Positions 8,291 through 16,888 of a stretch of 64,000 nucleotides of DNA are shown in pieces. This DNA is from Micromonospora lupini str. Lupac 08 (GTDB taxonomy: Bacteria > Actinomycetota > Actinomycetes > Mycobacteriales > Micromonosporaceae). The notes beneath the pieces were generated by a model. The model saw only the letters and a program-made list of their open reading frames with translations, was not told where the DNA came from and did no database searches. The position numbers were made by a program, and so were the translations under genes. Within the stretch, counting starts at the first letter, position 1. Each line of letters begins with the position of its first letter. The stretch is from positions 3,469,766 to 3,533,765 of the forward strand of contig NZ_HF570108.1 of assembly GCF_000297395.2 (NCBI RefSeq), written 5' to 3'.

Positions 8291-9010
8291 TCAGGAGACC
8301 AGGGTGCCGCCGTCGATGGTCACCACCGTGCCGGTCGCATAGGTCGCCCGCAGCAGGTAGAGGAACGTCTCGGCGACCTCCTCCGGCTCGCCCACCCGGC
8401 GCAGCGGCAGTGACTCGCTGAGGTGGGCGTACATCTGCTCTCGGGTCTCCTCCGACAGTGAGTCCCACAGCGGCGAGCGGATCACGCCGGCCGAGACGGC
8501 GTTGACCCGGATCGGGGCGAGTTCGACGGCGAGCGCGCGGACCAGCGCGTCGATGGCCCCGGTGATGCTGGACACCACCGACCAGCCGGCCTTCGGCCGA
8601 TGGTGGGCGGTGCCGGTGGTCAGGGTGATCGACCCACCGGAGCGCAGGTACGGCAGCGCCGCGTTGACGGCCGACAGGGCGCCGAAGTACCGCAGGTCGA
8701 AGGCGGTACGAGCGGCGGCGAGGTCGAGGGCGTCGACGGACATCAGGACGAGCGGCTCACCGGCGGTGTAGACGAGGTGGTCGAATGGGCCGAGGCTCTG
8801 GAACAGCCGGGCCACGTCGCCGGGGTTGGTCAGGTCGACGACGTGCCCCTGGACGCCGGTCGGCAGGGTGGCCAGGGCGCTGTCGACGCTGCGCCGGGTG
8901 CGGGAGGCGACGACGATCTGGGCGCCCTCGCGGGCGGCCCGGATGGCGGTGGCGAGCCCGATTCCCGAGGTTCCGCCGAGTACGACGACACGGTGGTCGC
9001 TGAGATTCAT
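8291..9010 (-). CDS. SDR-family oxidoreductase, atypical active site
   Basis: 239 residues. The NAD(P)-binding GGTSGIGLATA is at about 12-22 and the usual C-terminal VRALAVELAPIRVNAVSAG follows. Where classical SDRs have YxxxK, this protein reads SVVSSITGAIDAL, so Tyr aligns with Val and Lys with Thr. A known subgroup of SDR-like proteins shares this change. Catalysis by the usual mechanism is therefore doubtful, although the cofactor fold is intact. The ATG at 9010 follows AAGGAC. It is divergent from a LysR regulator with a LysR box between them, which probably controls it. Confidence 0.85.
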   Translation of the reverse strand: MNLSDHRVVVLGGTSGIGLATAIRAAREGAQIVVASRTRRSVDSALATLPTGVQGHVVDLTNPGDVARLFQSLGPFDHLVYTAGEPLVLMSVDALDLAAARTAFDLRYFGALSAVNAALPYLRSGGSITLTTGTAHHRPKAGWSVVSSITGAIDALVRALAVELAPIRVNAVSAGVIRSPLWDSLSEETREQMYAHLSESLPLRRVGEPEEVAETFLYLLRATYATGTVVTIDGGTLVS

Positions 9011-9098
9011 GATCGTGTCCTTCCGGATCCGTGGTGGAGACGGTTTCCACCATGCGCCGGCGTCGACACCCACGTCCAAGACCTCTTTCACCTCCTGT

Positions 9099-9115
9099 GA
9101 TACCCAGCGGGTATC
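9099..9115. promoter_or_regulatory. LysR-type binding box
   Basis: GATACCCAGCGGGTATC is a 7-3-7 inverted repeat containing ATAC-N7-GTAT, the T-N11-A form bound by LysR-type regulators. It lies between the divergent SDR and LysR genes, 40 nt before the LysR start and 89 nt before the SDR start. Confidence 0.7.
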
Positions 9116-9154
9116 GTGGATGTGGCCGCGAGGCGGGACCGGACGGGGGACCGG

Positions 9155-10039
9155 ATGGATGTCGATCTGCGTAAGCTCCGCTACTTCGTGGCGGTCGCCG
9201 AGGAGCTGCACTTCGGGCGGGCCGCGGCGCGGCTGCACATCGCCCAGCCGGTCCTGTCGCGCCAGATCCGGGCCTTCGAGCAGGAGTTGCAGGCCGAGCT
9301 TTTCGTCCGGGACCGTCGTTCCACTGTGCTCACCGAGGCCGGCCGTCAACTGTTGACCGACGCTCGTCCGCTGCTCGCCTCGGCCGAGGCGCTGCGTCGG
9401 CGGGTGCGACGGGCCACGCACGGCAGGTCGACGTTCACCATCGCGTTCATGCCCGGCATCATCGTCACCGCCGAGGCTCGCGCGATCGCCGACCTGCACC
9501 CCGACCTGTCCGTCGATGTCGTCCGCACGTCCCCGAGCGACCAGGCCGACGTGGTGCGCGAGGGGCGCGCCGACGTCAGCTACGTCCGGCTTCCGATCGA
9601 CCAGCGCGGCCTGAGCCTGCGCCCCCTGTTCACCGAACCCCGGGTCGTGGTCCTGCCTCGGGAGCATCGCCTGGCCGGCAAGGAGTCGGTCGAGCTCGCC
9701 GAGCTGGTCGGGGAACGGCTTCTCCAAGACCCGGACGTGGTGCCCGAGTGGCGGGACCTGCCGAACCGTCCGAGCGACAGCGATCCGCGCCCCCGGCCGG
9801 TGCTGAGCTCCGTCGAGGAAAAGCTGGAACACGTCGCCGCGTACGCGGGGATGGTGATCCTGCCGCTGTCGATCGCGACGTTCTACACCCGGCCGGACGT
9901 CACCCACGTCCCCGTCGGCGACCTCGGGCACAACCAGGTGTGCCTGGCCTGGGCCGAGGACGATCGTTCGCCGTTGGTGCGGGAGTTCGTCGACATCGTC
10001 GAGCGGCAGGCGCAGACGGCTGGGCGGGGCCACGAGTAG
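9155..10039 (+). CDS. LysR-family transcriptional regulator
   Basis: 294 residues. The N-terminal winged helix-turn-helix is MDVDLRKLRYFVAVAEELHFGRAA followed by IAQPVLSRQIRAFEQELQAELF and TEAGRQLL. The C-terminal effector domain (about 90-290) has the two-lobed substrate-binding fold and strands such as FTIAFMPG. The ATG at 9155 has GGGGGA upstream; the longer frame from 9116 would begin inside the operator. It probably regulates the divergent SDR gene and its own expression through the box at 9099-9115. The inducer is unknown. Confidence 0.9.
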   Translation: MDVDLRKLRYFVAVAEELHFGRAAARLHIAQPVLSRQIRAFEQELQAELFVRDRRSTVLTEAGRQLLTDARPLLASAEALRRRVRRATHGRSTFTIAFMPGIIVTAEARAIADLHPDLSVDVVRTSPSDQADVVREGRADVSYVRLPIDQRGLSLRPLFTEPRVVVLPREHRLAGKESVELAELVGERLLQDPDVVPEWRDLPNRPSDSDPRPRPVLSSVEEKLEHVAAYAGMVILPLSIATFYTRPDVTHVPVGDLGHNQVCLAWAEDDRSPLVREFVDIVERQAQTAGRGHE

Positions 10040-10053
10040 GGACGGCCACTGGC

Positions 10054-10059
10054 TACGCT
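10054..10059 (+). promoter_or_regulatory. -10 box of a probable leaderless transcript
   Basis: TACGCT ends 6 nt before the ATG at 10066, so transcription would begin at or next to the start codon. There is no ribosome-binding site in this gap. Confidence 0.5.
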
Positions 10060-10065
10060 CGGGGC

Positions 10066-10530
10066 ATGTTCCGTGCGGCCCGGCCCGATGACTTCGCGCA
10101 GATCATCCGCCTCTACCGGCAACTCAACCCGGACGATCCGGTGCTTGACGACGGCGCCGACGAGGCGGTCTTCCAGCAGATCGTGGGTTCGCCGGGGCTG
10201 CGTCTCTTCGTCCTCGAATCCGACGGGGTCGTCGTCGCCACGACGTACCTCAACGTGATCCCGAACATCAGCCGGTCCGCGTCGCCGTACGCCGTCATCG
10301 AGAACGTCGTCGTCGAGGAGTCGCGGCGCGGCACCGGTCTGGGTCGGCAGATCATGGCCGGCACGCTCCAGGCGGCGTGGGACGCCGGCTGCTACAAGGC
10401 GATGCTGATGACGGGCTCGCGCAATGCGGCGACCCACGCCTTCTACCGCGCCTGCGGGTTCTCGGCCGACGTCAAGACCGCGTACCTCGCGCGCCCGACC
10501 AGCGCTCGTCCGAGCACTCAGGACGGCTGA
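10066..10530 (+). CDS. GNAT-family N-acetyltransferase
   Basis: 154 residues. IENVVVEESRRGTGLGRQIM (about 85-104) is the acetyl-CoA loop (R-x-x-G-x-G), and NAATHAFYRACGF near 127-139 is the C-terminal GNAT motif. The first strand FRAARPDDFAQIIRLYRQL is typical. It would acetylate a small amine; the substrate is not evident. The start is fixed by the TACGCT box six bases upstream. It is followed 47 nt later by the four-gene ligase operon, which has its own -10 box, so it is probably a separate unit. Confidence 0.85.
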   Translation: MFRAARPDDFAQIIRLYRQLNPDDPVLDDGADEAVFQQIVGSPGLRLFVLESDGVVVATTYLNVIPNISRSASPYAVIENVVVEESRRGTGLGRQIMAGTLQAAWDAGCYKAMLMTGSRNAATHAFYRACGFSADVKTAYLARPTSARPSTQDG

Positions 10531-10565
10531 GTACCCGCCCTCAGGTGGCCGGCGCGACCGGCCAA

Positions 10566-10571
10566 TAGTGT
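10566..10571 (+). promoter_or_regulatory. -10 box before the four-gene operon
   Basis: TAGTGT ends 6 nt before the GTG at 10578 and no ribosome-binding site fits between them. This suggests a leaderless polycistronic transcript. Confidence 0.5.
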
Positions 10572-10577
10572 TGCCGC

Positions 10578-12119
10578 GTGGTGACATTCCTGCGTCGGTG
10601 GACCCTGCGGGCCGCGAGCTTCGCCCTGACCTGGCTCTACACCCTCTACCGGATCCATCCGGCGGTGTGGCGGCTCACGGCACGTCAGTACCGTCCCTTC
10701 ATGGGGCGCTTCGCCCGACTGCACGCCTGGATGACCTGCCAGTTCGCCGCGATCGACGTGCCCGCGTACGGCGATTTCCTCCGCCGCCACCAGTGGCGGT
10801 TCCGCTGGTTCGATCTGTCGTCGTACCCGCCCACCGACAAGCGGTCGTACGTGCAGGCGTACCCGGAGGCGCAGCGTTGTCGGCACGGGGAGATCGAGAT
10901 CGCCGGCAGCGTGGTCGACGAGTCGTCGGGCTCGTCCGGCCAACCGTTCAACTGGATCCGCAGCCGCCGCGAGCTGCGCTCGGTGCACAAGAACCTGGCC
11001 GGCTACGCGACGATGGTGTTCCCGTCGAAGCGGCGGTTCGTCATCAACGCGTACTCGATGGGCGCCTGGGCGACCGGGACCAACACCGGCATCGCCATGT
11101 CGGCGATCGCGATGGTCAAGAACACGGGGCCCGACCTGCGCAAGATCGTCGACACCCTGTCGTACTTCGGCCCCGGTTTCGACTACGTCGTCACCGCCTA
11201 CCCGCCGTTCCTGAAGCACCTACGCGACACGCTCGACGCCGAGGACTTCCCCTGGGCCGAGTACCGCATCAGCGGACTTGTCGGCGGTGAGGGGATGACC
11301 GAGGCGCTGCGCGACTACCTGGAGGAGCGCTTCGTCAAGGTGCGCTCCGGCTACGGGGCCAGCGACCTGACCATCGGCATGGCCGGGGAGAGCGACTTCA
11401 GCGTCTGGATCCGCCGACGACTGCGTACCGACGCCGCACTGCGGAGCGCCCTGCTCGGCGCCGACGAGCACCGGCTGCCGATGGTCTTCCAGTACAACCC
11501 GCTGGAGACGTACCTGGAGACCACGCCGGACCACGAGCTGCTCTGCACGATCAACTCGACGGCGGTGCTCAATCCCCGGGTCCGCTACAACATCGGCGAC
11601 GAGGGCCGGCTGATCTCGTACCCGGATGTCCTGGCCGCGATCACCGACCCCACGGCGCGGGCCGCCGCGGACCGTGCCTGGCAGGTCGACCGGATGCGTC
11701 TACCACTGCTGTTCCTGTACGGCCGCAAGGACAGCACCATCTCGTACATGGGCGCCAACATCTACCCGCAGGACGTCGAGTACGGCCTCTACGCCGGCAA
11801 TCCCCGGGCGCACCTGCTGCAGAGCTTCTGCCTCGCGGTGACCGAGCAGGCCGACCTGGAGAGCCGGCCGGTCGTCAACCTGCAACTCCGCGAGGGCCTG
11901 ATGCTCGACCCGGTGCAGCGGCGAGCCCTCACCGAGACCTGCCGCGCGGGAGTGTTGCGCCACCTCGCCGAGGTCAGCCGGGACTTCGCCGAGTCCCTCG
12001 CCGAGGACCCGTCGGCGGCGGACCTGCGGGTGGAGGTCCACGAGTACGGCACCGGCCCGTTCGCCGACGCGGCATCCCGAATCAAGAACGTCTACCTGGT
12101 GAAGGGCGTGCCGGCATGA
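10578..12119 (+). CDS. PaaK-like adenylate-forming enzyme (CoF390 synthetase/phenylacetate-CoA ligase type)
   Basis: 513 residues. The phosphate-binding loop VDESSGSSGQPFNW (about 112-125) is the Ser/Gly-rich motif of acyl-adenylate enzymes. YGASDLTIGM near 259, TINSTAVLNPRVRYNIGDEGRL near 320-340 and LFLYGRKDSTISYMGANIYPQDVEYGL near 375-400 match the A8-type hinge region of the PaaK family. It would activate a carboxylate with ATP. The N-terminal helix RRWTLRAASFALTWLYTLY may touch the membrane. The first gene of a coupled operon, it overlaps the next by 4 nt. The acyl substrate is unknown. Confidence 0.75.
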   Translation: MVTFLRRWTLRAASFALTWLYTLYRIHPAVWRLTARQYRPFMGRFARLHAWMTCQFAAIDVPAYGDFLRRHQWRFRWFDLSSYPPTDKRSYVQAYPEAQRCRHGEIEIAGSVVDESSGSSGQPFNWIRSRRELRSVHKNLAGYATMVFPSKRRFVINAYSMGAWATGTNTGIAMSAIAMVKNTGPDLRKIVDTLSYFGPGFDYVVTAYPPFLKHLRDTLDAEDFPWAEYRISGLVGGEGMTEALRDYLEERFVKVRSGYGASDLTIGMAGESDFSVWIRRRLRTDAALRSALLGADEHRLPMVFQYNPLETYLETTPDHELLCTINSTAVLNPRVRYNIGDEGRLISYPDVLAAITDPTARAAADRAWQVDRMRLPLLFLYGRKDSTISYMGANIYPQDVEYGLYAGNPRAHLLQSFCLAVTEQADLESRPVVNLQLREGLMLDPVQRRALTETCRAGVLRHLAEVSRDFAESLAEDPSAADLRVEVHEYGTGPFADAASRIKNVYLVKGVPA

Positions 12120-12562
12120 GGACCACGGACTTCTCCGCCGCGCCCCCGGTGGGCCAGGCGACAGCCATGTTCGTCGGCGCCACCCGTTACCGGGGGCCGC
12201 GCTCGATCCTCACGCTCACCCGGACCTGGTTCCGGATGGTCCGGCAGATGCGGCGGATGGACGGGTACCGGTGGCACACCGTCTACTACCAGTTCCCGTT
12301 CACACTCGGCACCATCGCCTTCTTCAGCGACCGTGACGCGCTGCTGACGTTCGCCCGCAGCCGCCACCACCGTGACCTCATGTGCTGGGTGACCGATCAC
12401 GGCACGACGAACGCGACGGGCGGCTACATCCGCCTCTACAACGCCGAGCCCGAGGGCTACAGCAACGGCGTCTGGCGCGCCGAGGGAGACGGCATGGCGC
12501 ACATACCGACCTTCACCCCGCTGTCGCGTGAGACGTCCGGCCCGCCGGTGCACCGCGCATGA
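12116..12562 (+). CDS. small protein of ligase operon, possibly dimeric alpha/beta-barrel fold
   Basis: 148 residues, ATG overlapping the ligase stop by 4 nt. It reads as beta strands and helices: AMFVGATRYRG, a basic helix TLTRTWFRMVRQMRRM, YRWHTVYYQFPFTLGTIAFFSDRDALLTFARSRHHRDLMCW. The order resembles monooxygenase-like or DUF4188-like proteins, but no catalytic residue set is clear, so I leave the function open. His-rich HHRD near 81-84 could bind metal or substrate. Its strict coupling between the ligase and GNAT-like genes says it works in the same pathway. Confidence 0.65.
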   Translation: MRTTDFSAAPPVGQATAMFVGATRYRGPRSILTLTRTWFRMVRQMRRMDGYRWHTVYYQFPFTLGTIAFFSDRDALLTFARSRHHRDLMCWVTDHGTTNATGGYIRLYNAEPEGYSNGVWRAEGDGMAHIPTFTPLSRETSGPPVHRA

Positions 12563-13668
12563 GACTGGATCCCGTGCGATCGCGGGCCGACCTGCGGGCA
12601 TTCGTCGACTTCCCGCTTCGGCTCCACCCGACCGACAGGTACGTGCCGCTGTTGTCATCGGTCATCGCGGCCCACCGCGGCGCCGCCGAGCTGTTCCTGG
12701 TCCGCGACCGGCGCGGCGAGGTCGTGGGACGCACCAGCATGCACCGCAGCGCGCCCCTCGACGCCAAGGTCGGGCCGCGGCAGCTGTTCGGGCACACCGA
12801 GTTCGTCGATGACGACGACGTCTTCACCGCCATCATGGACGCCGTCGAGGCCCGGGCCGACGGTCGACACCTGTTCGGGCCGGTGGCCCTGCTGCCCAAC
12901 CAGACCGGCGGGGTGATCACCTCCGGCTTCGCCGACCGTGGCTTCGTGGACTCGGCGTGGAACCCCGCCTACTACCCGGACATGTACGAGCGGCACGGCT
13001 TCCACCGTCGCTTCGAGGCCGACACCTGGCGTGTCGACCTCGACGGCACCGCCACTGCTGCTCGGCCCGCCGCCGGCGCTCCGGCCGGAACCGACCACGG
13101 GTTCGCCTTCGACGATGCCCGGATGGCCGCCGAACGGCTCGTCATCCGGCACGGCTCCCGGTGGCGCCTGCGTAGCCAACTGCCGATCCTGCGCCGGATG
13201 CTCAACGCCAGCTTCGCGCAGTTGGGCTACTACACCCCCATCTCCGCCGAGCAGTTGGCGGAGCAGACCGACGGCCTGGCGTTCCTGCTCGACGAGGGGC
13301 TGCTCCTCTGGCTGGAGAAGGCCGGCCGACCCGTCGCGTTCGTCGTCACCGTGCCGGACATCTCCGAATACCTCATGAGCGTCGGCGGTCGGCTCGGCGT
13401 CCTCAACCAGCTCCGGCTTCTCGCCACCCGCGGCCGGTACCGGCGGGACGCGGTCCTCATCATCAAGGGCACCGTGCCCGACGAGCAGGGCAACGGGTAC
13501 CTGACGCTGCTGTCCCGGGAGTTGCACCGCAACCTCGCCCGCAACGGCTACCGGACGCTGCGCAGCACCTTCGTCGAACGGACGAACGTCGCCTCGGCCG
13601 CCCAGTACCGGCGCGCGGGTGGGCGGCCACTGCACGGGTACACCTTCTACGAGCGGGGAGCCCGGTGA
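12559..13668 (+). CDS. GNAT-fold protein, YghO-like
   Basis: 369 residues, overlapping the previous stop by 4 nt. The opening DLRAFVDFPLRLHPTDRYVPLLSSVIAAHRG and the pair of lobes (about 1-165 and 190-369) resemble the YghO-type acyltransferase-like family. VERTNVASAAQYRRAGGRPLHGYTFYER at the end is like the last GNAT motif (N..a...Y...GF). Family members have little known biochemistry. In this operon it could pass an activated acyl group made by the ligase, but that is inference. It is coupled to the nitroreductase gene by GTGA. Confidence 0.7.
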   Translation: MRLDPVRSRADLRAFVDFPLRLHPTDRYVPLLSSVIAAHRGAAELFLVRDRRGEVVGRTSMHRSAPLDAKVGPRQLFGHTEFVDDDDVFTAIMDAVEARADGRHLFGPVALLPNQTGGVITSGFADRGFVDSAWNPAYYPDMYERHGFHRRFEADTWRVDLDGTATAARPAAGAPAGTDHGFAFDDARMAAERLVIRHGSRWRLRSQLPILRRMLNASFAQLGYYTPISAEQLAEQTDGLAFLLDEGLLLWLEKAGRPVAFVVTVPDISEYLMSVGGRLGVLNQLRLLATRGRYRRDAVLIIKGTVPDEQGNGYLTLLSRELHRNLARNGYRTLRSTFVERTNVASAAQYRRAGGRPLHGYTFYERGAR

Positions 13669-14588
13669 GCTGGGTCGAGCAGTTGCGGGCCACCGAGGCG
13701 ATCTGCCGCCGGGCACCGAGCGCGCACAACACGCAGCCGTGGCGGCCGGAGTATCACACCGACGAGATCACCATCGACGTCGATCCCGCCCGCCGCCTGC
13801 CCGACTCCGACCCGACCGGGCGCGACCTGGCCCTCGGCATCGGCGCGTTCGTCGAGACCTGCCTCATCGTCTCCGCCGAACTCGGCCTCACCGTCACCGT
13901 GGCGCCCGGTCCACGACTGGTCCCCGCGGCGCACCGGTACGCGACTCCGTTCACGATCGCCGACATCGAGGCCCGCCGGGTCGCCCGTGGTCCGTACGCA
14001 CCCGGGTACGTCGACGACGCCGTCCTCGCCGATCTCGAGCCGGGTGTCGCACACGTCCCGACCCGGGATCTCGTAGCGGACCTGGTCGTCGCCGACAGGT
14101 GGATGTTCGGCACACCCGCCGTCGCCGTCGAGTTGCGGGACTGGCTGCGCCTGAGCCCACGCCATCCCCGATATCACCTCGACGGACTCACCGACCGGGC
14201 GCTCGGCCTGTCCCGGATCGAAGCGCGCGTCCTGTCCGCCGCGCTGCGCGCGTACCCGGTCACCCGCCGGCTGGGCCTGCCGACGCTGCTGGCCGCCAGC
14301 GGCCGCGGCCTGTTGCGCTACGACGGCAGCGTCCTGGTCCTCCGCGCCGCCGATGGCGAAGACCAGTTCAGCGCGGGCCGACGTCTGCTGCGTACGTGGC
14401 TGGCTCTCGCCCGGCACGGCCTGGCGGTCCATCCGCTCAGCCAGCTCATCGACTGCCCCGCGACCGCCGGTCGGCTCGCCGAGCGGGTGGCAGGCCTTCC
14501 GCTCGCGGTGTTTCGGGTCGGCCGACCCCTCGTCGCCCCGGTCCGCTCAGCCCGACGCGGTGAGCAGCCGTCGACTCGGCCGGACTAG
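13665..14588 (+). CDS. nitroreductase-family (Acg-like) flavoprotein
   Basis: 307 residues, GTG start overlapping the previous stop by 4 nt. The N-terminal CRRAPSAHNTQPWRPEY is the FMN-binding R-A-P-S-x-x-N-T-Q-P-W motif of Acg-type nitroreductases, and the C-terminal RTWLALARHGLAVHPLSQLID is the usual partner helix. It should bind FMN and use NAD(P)H or another donor, in the cytoplasm. It is longer than a simple nitroreductase (about 200 residues) and has an extra central segment. It is the last gene of the operon; the next gene is convergent, 30 nt away. Confidence 0.8.
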   Translation: MSWVEQLRATEAICRRAPSAHNTQPWRPEYHTDEITIDVDPARRLPDSDPTGRDLALGIGAFVETCLIVSAELGLTVTVAPGPRLVPAAHRYATPFTIADIEARRVARGPYAPGYVDDAVLADLEPGVAHVPTRDLVADLVVADRWMFGTPAVAVELRDWLRLSPRHPRYHLDGLTDRALGLSRIEARVLSAALRAYPVTRRLGLPTLLAASGRGLLRYDGSVLVLRAADGEDQFSAGRRLLRTWLALARHGLAVHPLSQLIDCPATAGRLAERVAGLPLAVFRVGRPLVAPVRSARRGEQPSTRPD

Positions 14589-14618
14589 CCCTGTTTCGCT
14601 CTGGCACACCTGCTCAGG

Positions 14619-15527
14619 TCAGGCGGGGAACGTCTCGCGCAGCGCGGAGTCCAGCGACCGGCCGGTCGTCGGCTCGACGAACAGCTCGGCGAGCAGCAGG
14701 TCCGCGAGGTGGGTCGGGTTGATGCCCGACTCCTTGCCGCCGAGACCCTGCGCCGCGCCCCCGAGTCGGAGGGCTGCCTTCGCCGCGCCGGTCGGCAGTC
14801 GGCCGACCCGGCGGGGTCGGCCCACCGCCTCGGCGATGCGCCCGAGCATGTCGTGCCAGGTGAGGTTCTCGTCGGCGACCGGGATGTCCGCGCCACTGGC
14901 CTGCTCCAGAGCGTCCACCGTGGTCGCGGCGACGCTGCGCGCCGAGGCCGCGGCGCTCCCGCCGGTCGGGGCCACCAGAGGGGTACGGGAGCGGGCCCAC
15001 CGGTCCAGCGGCCCGGCCCAGTTCGGCAGCCGGTCGCCGGAACGACCGAAGACGAACGGCAGCTCGAGGACGGCGACCGGCAGATCCGGGCCGGCCGCCG
15101 CGCGTCCCTCCCGGGCCTGCTCGACCCGGCACCTGACGTACGTGTGCCGCTCGGCGAGCCGCCACTGCGGATGCCGCCTGTCGAAGTAGGTGTAGTACGA
15201 GCCCATGACGACGCCGCGGGTGAGGCCCTCCAGGCGGGCGGCGGTGAACAGGCGCACGACAGGCTCGACGTTGTCGCGGCGGAACTGCGGATAGATCGGC
15301 TTGGGCAACGGCCGCTGCTCGTCGGTGCGGGTGGCGTACACGACGCCGTCGTGACCGGCGAGCAGCGGCCGCAGTTGCTCGATCGATGCGGACCCGACGT
15401 CGAGCAGGTGGTCGACGCCCGGCTGGGCGGTCCGCGCCACAGTGGTGGTGGCATGGCCGCGCTCGCGCAGCACGTCCACGACATGAGCGCCGATCAGGCC
15501 ACTGCCACCCACCACGAGAATCCGCAC
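14619..15527 (-). CDS. NAD-dependent epimerase/dehydratase-family protein
   Basis: 302 residues. RILVVGGSGLIGAHVVDVLRERGH is the Rossmann glycine motif of extended SDRs, and PVAVLELPFVFGRSGDRLP follows the usual pattern. The catalytic Y-x-x-x-K region reads Y-V-R-C-R, so the Lys appears to be Arg. It probably acts on a nucleotide-sugar or similar compound, not identified. The GTG start at 15527 has only a weak ribosome-binding site. It converges with the ligase operon; whether it takes part in that pathway cannot be told. Confidence 0.8.
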   Translation of the reverse strand: MRILVVGGSGLIGAHVVDVLRERGHATTTVARTAQPGVDHLLDVGSASIEQLRPLLAGHDGVVYATRTDEQRPLPKPIYPQFRRDNVEPVVRLFTAARLEGLTRGVVMGSYYTYFDRRHPQWRLAERHTYVRCRVEQAREGRAAAGPDLPVAVLELPFVFGRSGDRLPNWAGPLDRWARSRTPLVAPTGGSAAASARSVAATTVDALEQASGADIPVADENLTWHDMLGRIAEAVGRPRRVGRLPTGAAKAALRLGGAAQGLGGKESGINPTHLADLLLAELFVEPTTGRSLDSALRETFPA

Positions 15528-15582
15528 GGTGCATCGTCCACTCTAGAACCGGGTGCCTGTCAAGCCACCGACCGGAAACGGG

Positions 15583-16619
15583 TCACTGCTTGTTCTTCGC
15601 CACGTTGTAGATGTCCAGGACGTCGTCGTCGAAGTACGGGCCGTACATGTTGCCCGAGTACTTGTACGACATCACCGAGTTGACGTACCCGAACCGGAGG
15701 TCGTTGTCCCAGGCGCGCAGGAACGGGCCTCCGCTGGAGCCGTGGTTGAGCGGGCAGTCCTTCAGCTTGACCCGCTGCGCCCCGGCGGCCTTGATGCCAC
15801 CCTGTGCGTAGTACTGCGACTGGCCGTCGTACGGGGCCTCGCCGGGGTAGCCGAGCAGCAGCGCCGTGAGCGACTTGGACTTGTTGACGCTGAGTCCCTG
15901 CCCACCGGTGACGTGCACGAGCCGGTCGCCGTTGCGGGGGTGCATGGTGACGAACGCGAAGTCCCACCAGAGGTAACCCCAGTCGACCCAACCCTCGACC
16001 GAGGTGAACTCCTTGGCGAACCAGAGGCCGTGCAGCGCGACACCGTCGGTGAACTCCGGGGCGTACGCCCAGTTGTCGAACCAGACCGACCCGCCGTCAC
16101 CGGGATGGACGCAGTGCCCGGCGGTGGACACCATGTTGGCCTGCGGGTTGTTGATGGTCCCGCCGGAGCAGAAGAAGTCCTCGTCGTTGTGGGTGAAGAA
16201 GACGCGCCCGACTCCGGGTGAGGCGTTCACCGACTGGGTGCCCTGGCTGGCGCCGTCCACTGCCGCGCGCACACCGGCCGTCGACGATCGTGGGGCCGCC
16301 GGCGTCGCCACGTCCCGGGCCGCGCCGATTCGGCCGGGACGGTCGGCGGCCTCCCCGTCGACGGTGTCGACCCCGTCCGGCATGGGGGCGGGCGGGCCGC
16401 GCGCATGCGCTCCGGCGTCCAGTAGGCGTTTCCCGCCGACGCCGCGGCGTCCGCGTCGGTGGACACCCGCCCGTGAATGGTGGCGCGCGCCCCGGTCACG
16501 GTCGCCGAGGCGCTGGGCGCGGTCGCCGCCGCCGCACCCGCCCGGGCCGGCGTCTGCGCGACGGCGAGAGTGGCCACCAGCATGATGCCCACCGGGACGA
16601 ATCCGAGTTTCCTGCGCAC
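15583..16619 (-). pseudogene. secreted trypsin-like serine protease with a frameshift
   Basis: Two frames join to give one S1-like protease. From GTG 16619 (preceded by AGGGGG) the first frame gives a signal peptide (MRRKLGFVPVGIMLVATLAVAQTP) and about 78 residues ending YWTPERMRAARP. The second frame then reads on to 15583 with His in VSTAGHCV, Asp in WWDFAFV and Ser in NHGSSGGPF, the full triad. The break falls at a run of five G (16384-16388); one missing base explains it. It is either a real null allele or a homopolymer sequencing error. The family is secreted and cleaves proteins outside the cell. Confidence 0.8.
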
Positions 16620-16807
16620 GAGACCCCCTGAGGTTGACGGTCGACGTCACTACGCTCCGACGTCGCACCGCCCACGCTAGGCGCGGGCATTCGATCCCCA
16701 GTGGTCCTGTCGCGTACGGTCGGTGACGGTTGCCTGACTGCGGAACGCGCTCCGCCGTGTCTGAGAATCCTTCACTATCGCCTGTGGGGACTGGTCTCAG
16801 AAAGAAG

Positions 16808-16839
16808 CCGGGGCGGACGGTGTGCACCGTCCGCCCCGG
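16808..16839. terminator. hairpin terminator for the dehydrogenase gene
   Basis: A perfect 15-bp inverted repeat, CCGGGGCGGACGGTG with CACCGTCCGCCCCGG, with a 2-nt centre. On the minus strand it is followed by CTTCTTTCTGAGA, a T-rich tract, so it fits an intrinsic terminator for the gene ending at 16889. The rest of 16620-16888 holds the upstream region of the protease and no gene. Confidence 0.8.
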
Positions 16840-16888
16840 ACTTCCGCCGTTTCACGGCCCGGCCGCCGACCAGGCCGGGTAGCGCCGC

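Noticed and set aside
16370..16400. Programmed ribosomal frameshift in the serine protease
   Set aside because: There is no slippery heptamer with a downstream structure, only a G run; sequencing error or mutation is simpler.
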